The translations under genes were made by a program, and so were the position numbers. A stretch of 41,525 bases of DNA from JBHPGW01 sp042569785. Its GTDB lineage: Bacteria > Planctomycetota > Phycisphaerae > Sedimentisphaerales > Anaerobacaceae. The stretch lies in contig JBHPGW010000020.1 in NCBI GenBank assembly GCA_042569785.1, positions 1 to 41,525 on the forward strand, in the 5' to 3' direction. The notes under the pieces were generated by a model. The model saw only the letters and a program-made list of their open reading frames with translations. It was not told the origin of the DNA and searched no databases. Shown piece by piece: positions 18,391-27,160 of the stretch (within the stretch, counting starts at the first letter, position 1; the number at the start of each line of letters is the position of its first letter).

Positions 18391-19022
18391 ATCACTTAAA
18401 AATAAAGAAAAAATCTACCGTATTGAAAACATTTGGGTTCGGCCTGCCAATTTTAGCAGTGGTTATTGCCTGCTGGAGTTGTTTTCGTATAGGAATACCA
18501 ATTCCAATCACCAATCCTTTGATACTAGCGATTGCTTCATTATTAATATTGATTCCGTTCAAGTCAAATCAAGCCGTGAAAACACTCCAGAGTATAACAG
18601 CATTCTTCCTGATTGCTGTCTTAGTTAACGAGTTATCCTCTCATTATTTTAAGATATCTCTGATGTCAGTTAAAATAGATATTTCATTCAGTATAATAAT
18701 ATTAGTCCTATGCGGAATAGGGTTCTGTATTAACAGAGCGAAAAGAGTCGAGTCTCCAGAAAACCTTAAGAAAGCAAATATCCTGTTTGGTTGGTTGCTG
18801 TCATTGGGACTGATAATAACGCACATGATCCTGCTTATTTTATTGCTAAAAAAGTTCTATGGCTACGGCTTTGAACATGATCTAAGTGTCTTGGGAAATT
18901 TGAGTTTATACTTTCTGCTATTCGTTCTTCTATGGAAGAAGCTGGACGAATTACATTTCAGGCAGGTAGTAGGAGTGATTTTAACGATTTTTTACTTTGC
19001 TCTGTGTAACATTTCCTCCTGA
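18387..19022 (+). CDS. Multi-pass membrane protein of unknown function
   Basis: A very hydrophobic protein of 211 residues with about six predicted membrane segments and a basic N-terminus (MNHLKIKKKS). I do not recognise the family. I looked for exosortase features (a catalytic Cys with downstream Arg and His in periplasmic loops) and do not find them. It overlaps the flippase stop by 4 nt and is the last gene of the glycosyltransferase arm, so a role in export or assembly of the polysaccharide is likely but unproven. Confidence 0.68.
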   Translation: MNHLKIKKKSTVLKTFGFGLPILAVVIACWSCFRIGIPIPITNPLILAIASLLILIPFKSNQAVKTLQSITAFFLIAVLVNELSSHYFKISLMSVKIDISFSIIILVLCGIGFCINRAKRVESPENLKKANILFGWLLSLGLIITHMILLILLLKKFYGYGFEHDLSVLGNLSLYFLLFVLLWKKLDELHFRQVVGVILTIFYFALCNISS

Positions 19023-19115
19023 CATAAATCTAGTTTTTAATCCGGTAACTACATCAACATTTGCCTCTGTTCACTCGCTTACATGATATGGAAAACGGTT
19101 GGGGTATGCGCATAA

Positions 19116-19727
19116 ATGGCGATCCCAGAACGATTCACTACATGTATAGTGTATATTGAAAAATTAATTATGCCAGAAAACACTGTAAAAATTCAAGACC
19201 ACCTTTCACTGAGGCGGAGTATCTGTGAAAAAGATCGTAAAAAAGCCGGTGTTTTTTATGCCAAATACTATATGCAAATAAAGTATTATATTGCCTCACG
19301 TGTTCCCTCTATTACAGATGCAGAAGATTTGACACAGGATGTATTCATTGAGTTTTACAAAAGCTATGGCTATAAGAAGCCCGAGGCCTATCTTCTTGGT
19401 ATAGCCAAAAACCTTGTAGCCCAGTTTTACCGCAGCAAAAAGAGGCAAGTAGTAACCACTCCAATAACGTCAATTGATGAAATTGGTGCCAAGCTTGAGG
19501 AGCACCAGAAACCAGCAGAGCAGGTTTTACAACATAAACTCACAATCATTAAGGATTTGATACTCCAACTGCCCCCCAAAACTCGGGAAGCTATCAGGTT
19601 AAGATTTATTGAGGAACTTAGCCTAAAAGAAGCAGCTAAACAAGCTAACTGCTCAGTTCATACCTTTTGTCAGAGAATCTATGAGGCTAAGAGAATTATC
19701 CAAAAATTTAAATCAAGCTTTGAATAA
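19116..19727 (+). CDS. ECF-type RNA polymerase sigma factor
   Basis: A sigma-70-family protein of 203 residues. Region 2 is seen in ASRVPSITDAEDLTQDVFIEFYK (split) followed by AYLLGIAKNLVAQFYR. Region 4, the helix-turn-helix for -35 recognition, is LPPKTREAIRLRFIEELSLKEAAKQANCSVHTFCQRIYEAKR (split by me). Region 3 is absent, as in ECF factors. The start is either ATG 19116 or ATG 19170; the second gives a more usual N-terminus, but neither has a strong ribosome site. The anti-sigma factor follows after 183 bp. It probably controls the redox/secretion module downstream. Confidence 0.9.
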   Translation: MAIPERFTTCIVYIEKLIMPENTVKIQDHLSLRRSICEKDRKKAGVFYAKYYMQIKYYIASRVPSITDAEDLTQDVFIEFYKSYGYKKPEAYLLGIAKNLVAQFYRSKKRQVVTTPITSIDEIGAKLEEHQKPAEQVLQHKLTIIKDLILQLPPKTREAIRLRFIEELSLKEAAKQANCSVHTFCQRIYEAKRIIQKFKSSFE

Positions 19728-19910
19728 CATGGATTAGTCCGATTTTACCGAAAAAAATAAAATTTTTCCGATCATAACTCCTTACGAGAGCAGCGATTAC
19801 AAAACCACAAAATTTTTTGAAATTTCTTCCTGATATTTCAGCCATTTTTGCAACTACTCTTATAGAAACGGTTATTTTTAGGTCTCAAAGCTGAATAAGG
19901 ATAGATTTTT

Positions 19911-21596
19911 ATGAATTGTAAAGAAGCAAAAATCCTGTCAATAGCACATATTATGGGTGATTTAGACCCTGACTCAGAGCAATATCGCCACTTAGAGTCT
20001 CATTTGGCATCCTGTCAGGTTTGTGCTGAGGAATATAAAAGCAGTGAATGGGCAATAGAATTTGTTGAACAGCACAAAACTGAGTTTGCCGGAGCATTTG
20101 AAGCTATAGATAGGGAAAAGGTTGCTGAGCAGGAAGAGATCCAGCACAGTTGGAAATGCCTAGAAGCCAGATTGGATGAACTTGAAGCTCAGCAGAGACA
20201 AGAAAAACAGGTCAAATTCCATAGATTGTTAGTTAGGGTATCTGCTGTAGCTGCTTGCTTGGTTATTGGAGCATCTCTCTTCCTGGTATTTTCGAATTAT
20301 TCAAAGCCGAAAATTGCCCCAAAATCCACTCTCCAATCGGTTGCTCTTGCCCCAAAGCCTTCTGTTAGGATTGAGTTGATATCGAAAAATTCCAATATTC
20401 TCATTTCTGCTAACCAGCAAATAATCTCTACTAATGAATTGAAAACACTTGTTATAAACGGCAAACATAGGATAGTGATGAATACCAACACGGTTCTTGC
20501 AGTTGAGCCATTGGTAGAAAACAGCAATATTGGTTGTTTGGTAAAACTGGTTTCAGGCCAGATTTATACTCATGTCCATCATGACAGAAAGCCATTTATC
20601 GTTGGTACTGCTCATGGTCAAGCTGTGATTACAGGCACTACTTTTGACATCAAAGCTACAAAAAACAGCACAACCCTGTTAGTTAGTGAAGGAACGGTAC
20701 AGTTTGAATCAGAGCAAGGGACTGTAAATGTAAGAACAGGTCAAAAGTCTGAGATAGTTAGTCAATCTGCCCCTTCAAGGCCCGTATTTTGTAATACAGC
20801 CGAACTTACTGCCTGGGCAACTGGCTATGAACCTGAACCTGCACTAGCTCAGGCTGAATTAAATACAGACCCATTTGAACTTCCATTATCACTTGGGGGA
20901 AAACCAATCGTTCTTGAGGAGATTGACTACAACCATTGGATAAAAGAAAAACAAAACTGGTTCAGGCTGCAATTTCCACAGATTTTCCAGCTTCAATATG
21001 CCTTAGCTAAAGAAGGTATCCAAATCGATTATTCGCAGCTTCTTGTCAAGACAGGGGATGTTTGGCAGTTTATGCATCTAAATACAATTCCTGTAAGATT
21101 TTCTGTTGTTAATCCAAATTCTTTACTCAAGATAGCTTCCAACTATGGCTTTGATAAACAGTGGTTATTGGAAAATGTTCCAGCAGCCAAAACTGCAATA
21201 GAAAAGCCAGTATTATCAGAAAATAGTTTTGCCGGCTTAAAAACATTTAATGGATGGTTAGATTATCTTGATGAAACAAAAAAACTAAAACCACCAACAC
21301 CCATTTATTCATACCATGCAAGTAAATATTTAGCTGAGACAAGAAGCTTGGTCTGGTTTGCTGTAAGAGATGGCAAGTATGATTTGACTGACAAACAAAG
21401 AGCTGAAGTTATGGCTTTGCTTCAGGAAGAAGTTACACTCGCCTGTAAATGCCAGAACGATATGCTATATCCCCAGGACAAGCAGAAAATGTCTTGTGAT
21501 AATATATGTCAGGTCCTGAATGATAAGATTATTGGATATATAAAAGCGATGAAGACTGTCGAGGAAAGAATTACAAAATATGAAATCAATCAGTGA
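19911..21596 (+). CDS. FecR-type transmembrane anti-sigma factor
   Basis: A protein of 561 residues. The N-terminus has a zinc-finger-like anti-sigma motif (HLASCQVC: H31, C35, C38). A single TM segment (about 107-127) follows a charged helix (75-105). The periplasmic part contains a FecR-like beta-domain (about 200-285: KPFIVGTAHGQAVITGTTFDI, LVSEGTVQFES). The C-terminal 270 residues are helical and not recognised; they may be the sensing part. In this family the cytoplasmic domain holds the sigma factor until a periplasmic signal arrives. It follows the ECF gene and overlaps the MauE-thioredoxin gene by 17 nt, tying regulation to the redox gene. Confidence 0.88.
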   Translation: MNCKEAKILSIAHIMGDLDPDSEQYRHLESHLASCQVCAEEYKSSEWAIEFVEQHKTEFAGAFEAIDREKVAEQEEIQHSWKCLEARLDELEAQQRQEKQVKFHRLLVRVSAVAACLVIGASLFLVFSNYSKPKIAPKSTLQSVALAPKPSVRIELISKNSNILISANQQIISTNELKTLVINGKHRIVMNTNTVLAVEPLVENSNIGCLVKLVSGQIYTHVHHDRKPFIVGTAHGQAVITGTTFDIKATKNSTTLLVSEGTVQFESEQGTVNVRTGQKSEIVSQSAPSRPVFCNTAELTAWATGYEPEPALAQAELNTDPFELPLSLGGKPIVLEEIDYNHWIKEKQNWFRLQFPQIFQLQYALAKEGIQIDYSQLLVKTGDVWQFMHLNTIPVRFSVVNPNSLLKIASNYGFDKQWLLENVPAAKTAIEKPVLSENSFAGLKTFNGWLDYLDETKKLKPPTPIYSYHASKYLAETRSLVWFAVRDGKYDLTDKQRAEVMALLQEEVTLACKCQNDMLYPQDKQKMSCDNICQVLNDKIIGYIKAMKTVEERITKYEINQ

Positions 21597-22551
21597 TATA
21601 GTGTTGAAGTTGTTAGGCCTGTTGTTATTGACAGGGGCAGTTCTAAAAGGCTGGCAGCTACTTACCGAGCCGGTCGCCAACAACACCATTTGGTCATACA
21701 GGCCGTTTCTAATCCTCGTAGTTGAATTTGAGCTGGCTCTTGCAATTTGGCTGCTCTCAGGCCTTTTCAAAAAAGCCGCTTGGCTGGTAACACTGGGATG
21801 TTTTTCACTGTTTTCACTGATCACACTTTATAAGGGATTATCCGGTGCTGAGTCTTGCGGTTGTTTCGGCTCGATACATGTAAACCCATGGATAACACTG
21901 TTTGCTATTGATATTCCTGCTGTGATAGCTTTGGTTGTATTTAGGCCAGAACTGTCATTCCTGAAGAGGCAGCAATCCGTAACTGCATTAGTCCGAAATC
22001 TTGCTGTTCCTCTGCCTTCTATGCTACACTTTATAACTATTGCAGTTGTCGGCTTGATCGCCCTTGCTATAACTACACCTATATTAGCTCTTAATGAGCC
22101 TGCTAAAGAAACTGAACAATACATAGTCCTTGAACCGGAAACGTGGATAGGTCAGAAACTGCCGATTCTTGAAAATATCGATATTGGAGAGCAACTCAAA
22201 AAAGGCAATTGGTTGGTATTGTTCTATCATCATGATTGTCCTGATTGCATCAAAGCTATCCCGAAGTACGAGCAAATAGCCCATGATCTAAAAGGAAACG
22301 AGGATTTCCTGCAAATAGCCCTGATAGAAGTGCCACCCTATGGCCAAGAACTAGTCAGTGAGAACTCCCCTTGCGTTTACGGCAAACTACCTGATACCAA
22401 AGAATGGTTCATCACGACACCAGCTGCAGCATTACTTGACAATAGCACAGTAACAAAGGCCTGGGAAGCCCAAGCTCCCAGCTTTGAGAATATAATCGGA
22501 TCATTTGCTGTGGAAAATTACACAAGCAATGAAAAAACTATCAACAACTAA
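21580..22551 (+). CDS. MauE/DoxX-like membrane protein fused to a thioredoxin-fold domain
   Basis: A protein of 323 residues. Residues of about 1-125 form a four-helix membrane domain like MauE, with the conserved CGCFG pair (C93, C95) between TM3 and TM4. A further TM (about 148-168) leads into a thioredoxin-like domain: QLKKGNWLVLFYHHDCPDCIKAI with active site CPDC (220-223). MauE proteins are linked to disulfide formation in methylamine dehydrogenase. The fusion would pass electrons between the membrane cysteines and a periplasmic CxxC. The gene immediately downstream encodes a secreted protein with about 16 cysteines in its mature part, an obvious candidate client (inference). It overlaps the anti-sigma gene by 17 nt. 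Confidence 0.88.
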   Translation: MKSISDIVLKLLGLLLLTGAVLKGWQLLTEPVANNTIWSYRPFLILVVEFELALAIWLLSGLFKKAAWLVTLGCFSLFSLITLYKGLSGAESCGCFGSIHVNPWITLFAIDIPAVIALVVFRPELSFLKRQQSVTALVRNLAVPLPSMLHFITIAVVGLIALAITTPILALNEPAKETEQYIVLEPETWIGQKLPILENIDIGEQLKKGNWLVLFYHHDCPDCIKAIPKYEQIAHDLKGNEDFLQIALIEVPPYGQELVSENSPCVYGKLPDTKEWFITTPAAALLDNSTVTKAWEAQAPSFENIIGSFAVENYTSNEKTINN

Positions 22552-22662
22552 CTCGGCAAAACCGCCCTGAAAGGAGGCGATGCCTATAATAATCGTACGT
22601 GTTGATATTCTGGTTTGTGAAAGGTAGTTAAAAGTTAATGTTTTATTTTAAGGAGTAGAACA

Positions 22663-23070
22663 ATGAAAGTTAGAAAGATTATTGTTGGTTTCGTGGTTGC
22701 TTCTTGCATATTAGGTGGTGCTTTAGCGTATAGTTGGACCACACACTGTGCTGACTGTGTAACTGCGTCTTGCGATGGAACGTATGAGATACAAGATGAA
22801 TGTCAGGGCCAACCTACGGGTTGCTCGAACGGACCTATGAATTCATGCGCCGGCCAATGCGATGAATACTGTGAGGATGGACCCACTCTCCCGTTTTGTC
22901 TGGTTACTGGCTCGTATCAGGACACATGCACATTTACTGGTGGTGATTCAGAATGTGGAGATGTGTTTGAAGCCAATTGTTCAGGTTTTTGGAGCAATCT
23001 ATGTGACTGTGACCCGGTTGACCCCCCGAATAACCTAGGTACTTGTTATGCAGATACCTGCAGCGGTTGA
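22663..23070 (+). CDS. Small cysteine-rich secreted protein
   Basis: A protein of 135 residues with a signal peptide (KVRKIIVGFVVASCILGGALAYS, split after the first basic residues). The mature part of about 112 residues holds 16 cysteines in irregular spacing (HCADC, ASC, DEC, TGC, NSC, GQC, EYC, PFC, DTC, SEC, ANC, LCDC, GTC, DTC), few lysines and many Asp/Gly/Ser, so an acidic disulfide-knotted domain is likely; metal binding is an alternative. No known family is recognised. AAGGAG lies eight bases before ATG. A possible promoter (TTGATA at 22602 and TAGTTA at 22625, 17-base gap) is weak. The 111-bp gap in front and the hairpin behind suggest it can be expressed separately from the neighbours. 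Confidence 0.82.
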   Translation: MKVRKIIVGFVVASCILGGALAYSWTTHCADCVTASCDGTYEIQDECQGQPTGCSNGPMNSCAGQCDEYCEDGPTLPFCLVTGSYQDTCTFTGGDSECGDVFEANCSGFWSNLCDCDPVDPPNNLGTCYADTCSG

Positions 23071-23100
23071 TGTATAGAACATAAGACGTATATCTTTTTT

Positions 23101-23138
23101 CTGTTATCCAGCCGCTCTCAATAGTGGCTGGATAACAG
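23101..23138 (+). promoter_or_regulatory. Stable RNA hairpin downstream of the Cys-rich gene
   Basis: Fifteen bases (23101-23115) pair with 23124-23138, with one G-U wobble and an eight-base loop. The U-run lies before the stem (23093-23100), not after it, so this is not a normal intrinsic terminator for the plus strand. It may protect the 3' end of the short upstream mRNA or reduce read-through. Confidence 0.55.
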
Positions 23139-23214
23139 GTTAATGGTATAGGAGTCTATTTAAACTGGTAATAAAAACACGGAGTATGGGTATTTTGATT
23201 GAAAGGAAATTATT

Positions 23215-24528
23215 ATGGACAATTGTAATAACAAACTTTTATTGATAATAATCATTTCACTCTTTGTCACCTTGTTAGCTTTTGCGCAAGACGATAATTT
23301 TTCGCCGCAGGATTTAATTGAGAAAATTTCAGACAGCGAAAAAAAGATTGAGAGTGTGGAAGCACACATTGATTTTTCCTTCCCCAAAAGTGGTGCCCTT
23401 ATGTCTGCTGATTGGGGTTTTCAGGGAGGCAAAGAATATTTATGGGGCAAACAGTCTTTCCCCGTTCAACAGTGGAGAGGTAAAACGATACCGGAGTATA
23501 CACGTACATTTAAGTACGGTTTTGACGGCGAAAAAGCGTATGGTGTTCGAACACATACTCTTAGGCCTGGTTGGTACAGTGGAGAAGTTAGCGAATACGC
23601 TGCTTCAGATTTTAGAGGAATTCTCAAGCCTTCTATTTTTCTGGGCCATGACGTAGCCCCGGGACCGATGCTGCTTAGCAGTTATTTACTAAGTGCTCAA
23701 AAAGTGGCAGTCAAAGAAAAGTTCGAAGAGATCGATGGTCATCTTTGTACCGTTATTGAGGCTGTCGGAATTGAGCTTTCCGGTAGAAACAAGAAGCACG
23801 ATATACGTGTGTGGATCGATACCCAGCGTGATTTTAGACCACTCAAAATTGAGCATTACGAAAGTATTGGGGGCAATAACAGGTGGAAAGTCTTAAGAGC
23901 TATTACAGATGAAATTAAATTAAAAAACATCGATGGTATATGGTTTCCCGTTGCCGGCAGACGTATCAATTACCACGACAAGGATCTGCAGTTACCTGAT
24001 GGCATGACTGAGTCCGAATTCCTTGCGCTGCCGCGTGAAAAACAAAGAGAGATTGTAGTAGTTACGACAGAACCAAGCAAATACGGGTACCGCAGTCCAA
24101 AAATTTATGAAGATACTATTCGCATTAACAAAGGTATTGACCCGAACAGGTTCAAGCCAGAATTTCCACATGGATGCTGGGTTAAGGATAACTTTGCAGA
24201 CATTGTGTATAGGGTCGGATACATCCAGGATGAGTTCGATGGAATAGAAGCTTTGGCCGATGCGGAATTAAAAAGTAAGGTTTCTCTGAAAAAAATCGAT
24301 CCAAATCTCTTCCAAACTGAAAAGGGCGAACAAAATGGAACAGATCAAGCAAGGCCGCACAAAAAAACTGTAAATAAACACAACGAAATAAAAGATGATA
24401 ATTTGCAAAAACCACCGATGATAATACGTAGCAGATCACATCTGGTATTTGTGATAATAGCGGTAGTAATAGTTTGCCTTATAATAGGAAAGTTGCTTGT
24501 GCTTAAAAGAAAAGAAATAAAATGTTAA
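23215..24528 (+). CDS. Secreted LolA-like-fold protein with C-terminal membrane anchor (paralogue A)
   Basis: A protein of 437 residues. It has an N-terminal signal peptide (NKLLLIIIISLFVTLLAFAQ). Residues of about 25-320 look like the LolA/LolB-type antiparallel beta-barrel of 'outer-membrane lipoprotein-sorting' proteins (KIESVEAHIDFSF; KYGFDGEKAYGVRT; IRVWIDTQRDFRPLKIEHY; IDGIWFPVAGR). After a charged linker there is a TM helix (about 409-428, LVFVIIAVVIVCLIIGKLLV) with a basic tail ending KRKEIKC. It is a tandem paralogue of the gene at 25362, with the two bodies nearly identical over 480 bp and different C-termini. It may bind a lipid or peptide in the envelope; this is inference from fold resemblance. 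Confidence 0.75.
   Translation: MDNCNNKLLLIIIISLFVTLLAFAQDDNFSPQDLIEKISDSEKKIESVEAHIDFSFPKSGALMSADWGFQGGKEYLWGKQSFPVQQWRGKTIPEYTRTFKYGFDGEKAYGVRTHTLRPGWYSGEVSEYAASDFRGILKPSIFLGHDVAPGPMLLSSYLLSAQKVAVKEKFEEIDGHLCTVIEAVGIELSGRNKKHDIRVWIDTQRDFRPLKIEHYESIGGNNRWKVLRAITDEIKLKNIDGIWFPVAGRRINYHDKDLQLPDGMTESEFLALPREKQREIVVVTTEPSKYGYRSPKIYEDTIRINKGIDPNRFKPEFPHGCWVKDNFADIVYRVGYIQDEFDGIEALADAELKSKVSLKKIDPNLFQTEKGEQNGTDQARPHKKTVNKHNEIKDDNLQKPPMIIRSRSHLVFVIIAVVIVCLIIGKLLVLKRKEIKC
23701..24178 (+). repeat. Segment near-identical to 25851-26328 (direct repeat, offset 2150)
   Basis: By eye, 23701-23948 matches the second copy at every base (248 bp). After a short stretch with several substitutions, 24014-24093 and 24095-24178 match exactly, with one mismatch at 24094. 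Outside this segment the two genes differ much more, which points to recent gene conversion or recombination. Confidence 0.9.
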
Positions 24529-24596
24529 AATTAATAGGATTATACACATTTTGCTTGTTAATTTCGATATAATAGTATGTGGAGGTTATAAAGAAA

Positions 24597-25295
24597 ATGA
24601 AGAAATCTTATTATCTAATATCAATAGTGTTGATTTGTATGGTTATACTATTGACTTATCTAATTGGTTCACCCAGACATCCCTCTATACATTTCCCTAA
24701 AGGCACATATGATAATTTCGGCGAACTCAAAGAAGGAGAAGTTTTAGTATATTCTTTTCCATTTGAAAATTGTGGAAACGAAAAATTAGAGATTAAGAAT
24801 ATCAAGACCAACTGTGGTTGTATCAGCGCAAAATGTGAACAGCCAATACTTAAAAAGGGAGAATCTTCAAATATTAAGATTGTATATAGGTCTGAAATAT
24901 CACCATCTGAAAAAAATAAGATTATAAGGATATCATTCGAGACTAACGATCCTAAGAATTCGTTTGCAAAGCTTCAGTTAGAAGGGATGGTTATAAGAAC
25001 ACTATATTGGTACCCAAGGTCGTTAAGCTTTTACTGTACTCAAGATACAACTGGCGAACAGCAAGATGTTCGATTTAAGACAGATAAAGACCAGCAATTA
25101 GAAGTAGAAAAAATCGAGGTTTCCAGCGATAGGATCAGTGCGTCATACACACAAGATAAAACTGGCATTGTTTGCAGCGTGTATCTTGACCCTAATTGCC
25201 CACAAGGAAGCTGGGGTGAAAAAATTGAACTATTTGCTCGGATTGGGAACCTGAAGAAAAAAGTATTGATACCGGTGTATCTAATGATACAATAA
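24597..25295 (+). CDS. DUF1573-domain membrane-anchored protein
   Basis: A protein of 232 residues. One N-terminal TM/signal segment (about 5-24) is followed by an Ig-like DUF1573 domain with the usual pattern: FGELKEGEVLVYSFPFENCG, then IKNIKTNCGCISAKCEQPILKKG (split; N72-C75 NCGC, C80). A second beta-domain occupies about 125-232. The start is ATG 24597, placed by GGAGG 11 bases upstream; GTG 24579 is an alternative but lies before that site. DUF1573 proteins are common in planctomycetes and Bacteroidetes; the function is unknown. It sits between the two LolA-like paralogues. Confidence 0.85.
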   Translation: MKKSYYLISIVLICMVILLTYLIGSPRHPSIHFPKGTYDNFGELKEGEVLVYSFPFENCGNEKLEIKNIKTNCGCISAKCEQPILKKGESSNIKIVYRSEISPSEKNKIIRISFETNDPKNSFAKLQLEGMVIRTLYWYPRSLSFYCTQDTTGEQQDVRFKTDKDQQLEVEKIEVSSDRISASYTQDKTGIVCSVYLDPNCPQGSWGEKIELFARIGNLKKKVLIPVYLMIQ

Positions 25296-25361
25296 TAAGG
25301 AACGACCCTAAAGCATAGGTTCTAAAGATTCATCTTGTATTTTGAGTGAAAGGAGTTTTTC

Positions 25362-27020
25362 ATGAAAAACTGTAATAAGAAGTCTTTGTTGATAATAATC
25401 ACCTCCCTCTTTGTCCCCTTGTTAACTTTTGCACAAGGCAGCAGTAATTTTTCACCGGAAGATTTGATTGAACAAATTTCGGTCAGTGAAAAAAGGGTCG
25501 AGAGTATAGAGGCACATTTTGATTTTTCTTTTCCAATAAGTGGCGCCATTATGTCTGCCGATTGGGGTTTTCAAAGAGGCAAAGAATATTTATGGGGCAA
25601 ACAATCTTTCCCTATTCAACAGAAGAAAGGTAAAACGATACCGGAGTATACACGCACATTTAAGTACGGTTTTGACGGTGAAAAAGCATATGGTGTTCGA
25701 ACACATACTCTTAAGCCTGGTTGGTACAGTGGGAAAGTCAGCGAATACGTCGCTTCAGATTTTAGAGGAATTCTCAAGCCTACCACTTTTCTGGGCCATG
25801 ACGTTGCTCCGGGCCCGATGCTGCTTAGCGGATACTTACTAAACGCCCATAAAGTGGCAGTCAAAGAAAAGTTCGAAGAGATCGATGGTCATCTTTGTAC
25901 CGTTATTGAGGCTGTCGGAATTGAGCTTTCCGGTAGAAACAAGAAGCACGATATACGTGTGTGGATCGATACCCAGCGTGATTTTAGACCACTCAAAATT
26001 GAGCATTACGAAAGTATTGGGGGCAATAACAGGTGGAAAGTCTTAAGAGCTATTACAGATGAAATTAAATTAAAAAACATCGATGGTATATGGTTTCCTA
26101 TAACCGGCAGAATTATCAATTACCACGACAAGGATCTGCAGTTACCTGATGGAATGACAGAAGCCGAATTCCTTGCGCTGCCGCGTGAAAAACAAAGAGA
26201 GATTGTAGTAGTTACGACAGAACCAAGCAAATACGGGTACCGCTGTCCAAAAATTTATGAAGATACTATTCGCATTAACAAAGGTATTGACCCGAACAGG
26301 TTCAAGCCAGAATTTCCACATGGATGCTTGATCGACGACGACTTTACCGGTATGATCTATGCAATTGGAAGCTTCGATGACCCCGCGATGAAACCTGATT
26401 CCGAAGTTGGCAGAATACTGAAGCAATTGTTGGATCATGAAGTCAAGGTCAGACCTGAACTTAAAGATGAACTTATCAGTGTATTGAAGGAATGCGATGT
26501 TTCCAGGAACAGATACAAATGGTTTGCAGCAATTCGCGGTCTTGTTCTAATTGGCTCGCCGGCGGTTCCTGATTTGAGAAGGGAGCTAAGGCGTACAAGA
26601 AAGCCGGAAATGCAGAGTGCTATAGCATTTATCCTGCGGGCCATCGGTGATGATTCCGCAGTTAAGGTGCTTATAGATACTCTTAGCCATGCCAGTGCTA
26701 ATGGTGGCAGCTATCTTGGTAAACCAACAAAATGCGATTTATACAAATTTGTAAAAAAACATCAAACAAATCCATTGCAGCCTCGTGCGGGATTGAGTTC
26801 GTCGATAGAGGAGATCACCGTAGCGCTGGAAAAACTGGCCGGCCATAGTGAAGGCCATCTACATTACCCCGGTTTGTATGATGCCAAGGGTAATCCAATT
26901 TCTTGTAACGCCGAAGTCTGTACTATAGTCGAAGCAAAACAAGCTAAAGAAGATTTACGAGTGGTTGCTCGCCGCTGGAAGCTCTGGTGGAAAAAAACTA
27001 AGGGAAAGACAAACAAATAG
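25362..27020 (+). CDS. Secreted LolA-like-fold protein with C-terminal HEAT-like repeats (paralogue B)
   Basis: A protein of 552 residues. The signal peptide (NKKSLLIIITSLFVPLLTFAQ, split) and the LolA-like body (about 25-325) are homologous to the protein at 23215. After 'FPHGC' the two diverge: this copy has DDDFTGMIYAIGSFDDPAM and then about 200 residues with HEAT-like helices (WFAAIRGLVLIGSPAVPDLRREL, split; SAIAFILRAIGDDSAVKVLIDTL, split) that are typical of protein-protein contact surfaces. There is no C-terminal membrane anchor; it ends in a Lys/Trp-rich basic tail. The leader region before ATG shares an AAAGGA ribosome site with paralogue A. The role is unknown. Confidence 0.77.
   Translation: MKNCNKKSLLIIITSLFVPLLTFAQGSSNFSPEDLIEQISVSEKRVESIEAHFDFSFPISGAIMSADWGFQRGKEYLWGKQSFPIQQKKGKTIPEYTRTFKYGFDGEKAYGVRTHTLKPGWYSGKVSEYVASDFRGILKPTTFLGHDVAPGPMLLSGYLLNAHKVAVKEKFEEIDGHLCTVIEAVGIELSGRNKKHDIRVWIDTQRDFRPLKIEHYESIGGNNRWKVLRAITDEIKLKNIDGIWFPITGRIINYHDKDLQLPDGMTEAEFLALPREKQREIVVVTTEPSKYGYRCPKIYEDTIRINKGIDPNRFKPEFPHGCLIDDDFTGMIYAIGSFDDPAMKPDSEVGRILKQLLDHEVKVRPELKDELISVLKECDVSRNRYKWFAAIRGLVLIGSPAVPDLRRELRRTRKPEMQSAIAFILRAIGDDSAVKVLIDTLSHASANGGSYLGKPTKCDLYKFVKKHQTNPLQPRAGLSSSIEEITVALEKLAGHSEGHLHYPGLYDAKGNPISCNAEVCTIVEAKQAKEDLRVVARRWKLWWKKTKGKTNK
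25851..26328 (+). repeat. Second copy of the 23701-24178 segment
   Basis: This is the partner of the direct repeat in paralogue A, at a constant offset of 2150 bases and with no indels. The few differences cluster at 26099-26163, at 26244, and after 26328, where the copies part. Confidence 0.9.
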
Positions 27021-27160
27021 TAAGTCGCGTCACTCGGAATGGCGATGGGATAAAAATAACTAGGTTTTTTTATTCATACAGGTATTTTGTATTGGCATTT
27101 GTTTGATTGGCGGCGTATTTATTAGCGGCGCATTGCTTGTAATATCAATACCAGTTAATT

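Noticed and set aside
18387..19022. Considered whether the terminal membrane protein of the polysaccharide island is the missing exosortase
   Set aside because: No Cys/Arg/His arrangement in predicted periplasmic loops and no sequence resemblance that I can see.
19023..19910. Shared AACTAC words at 19047 and 19852 as a possible ECF autoregulated promoter pair
   Set aside because: The downstream elements do not keep a common spacing, so two weak hits do not make a motif.
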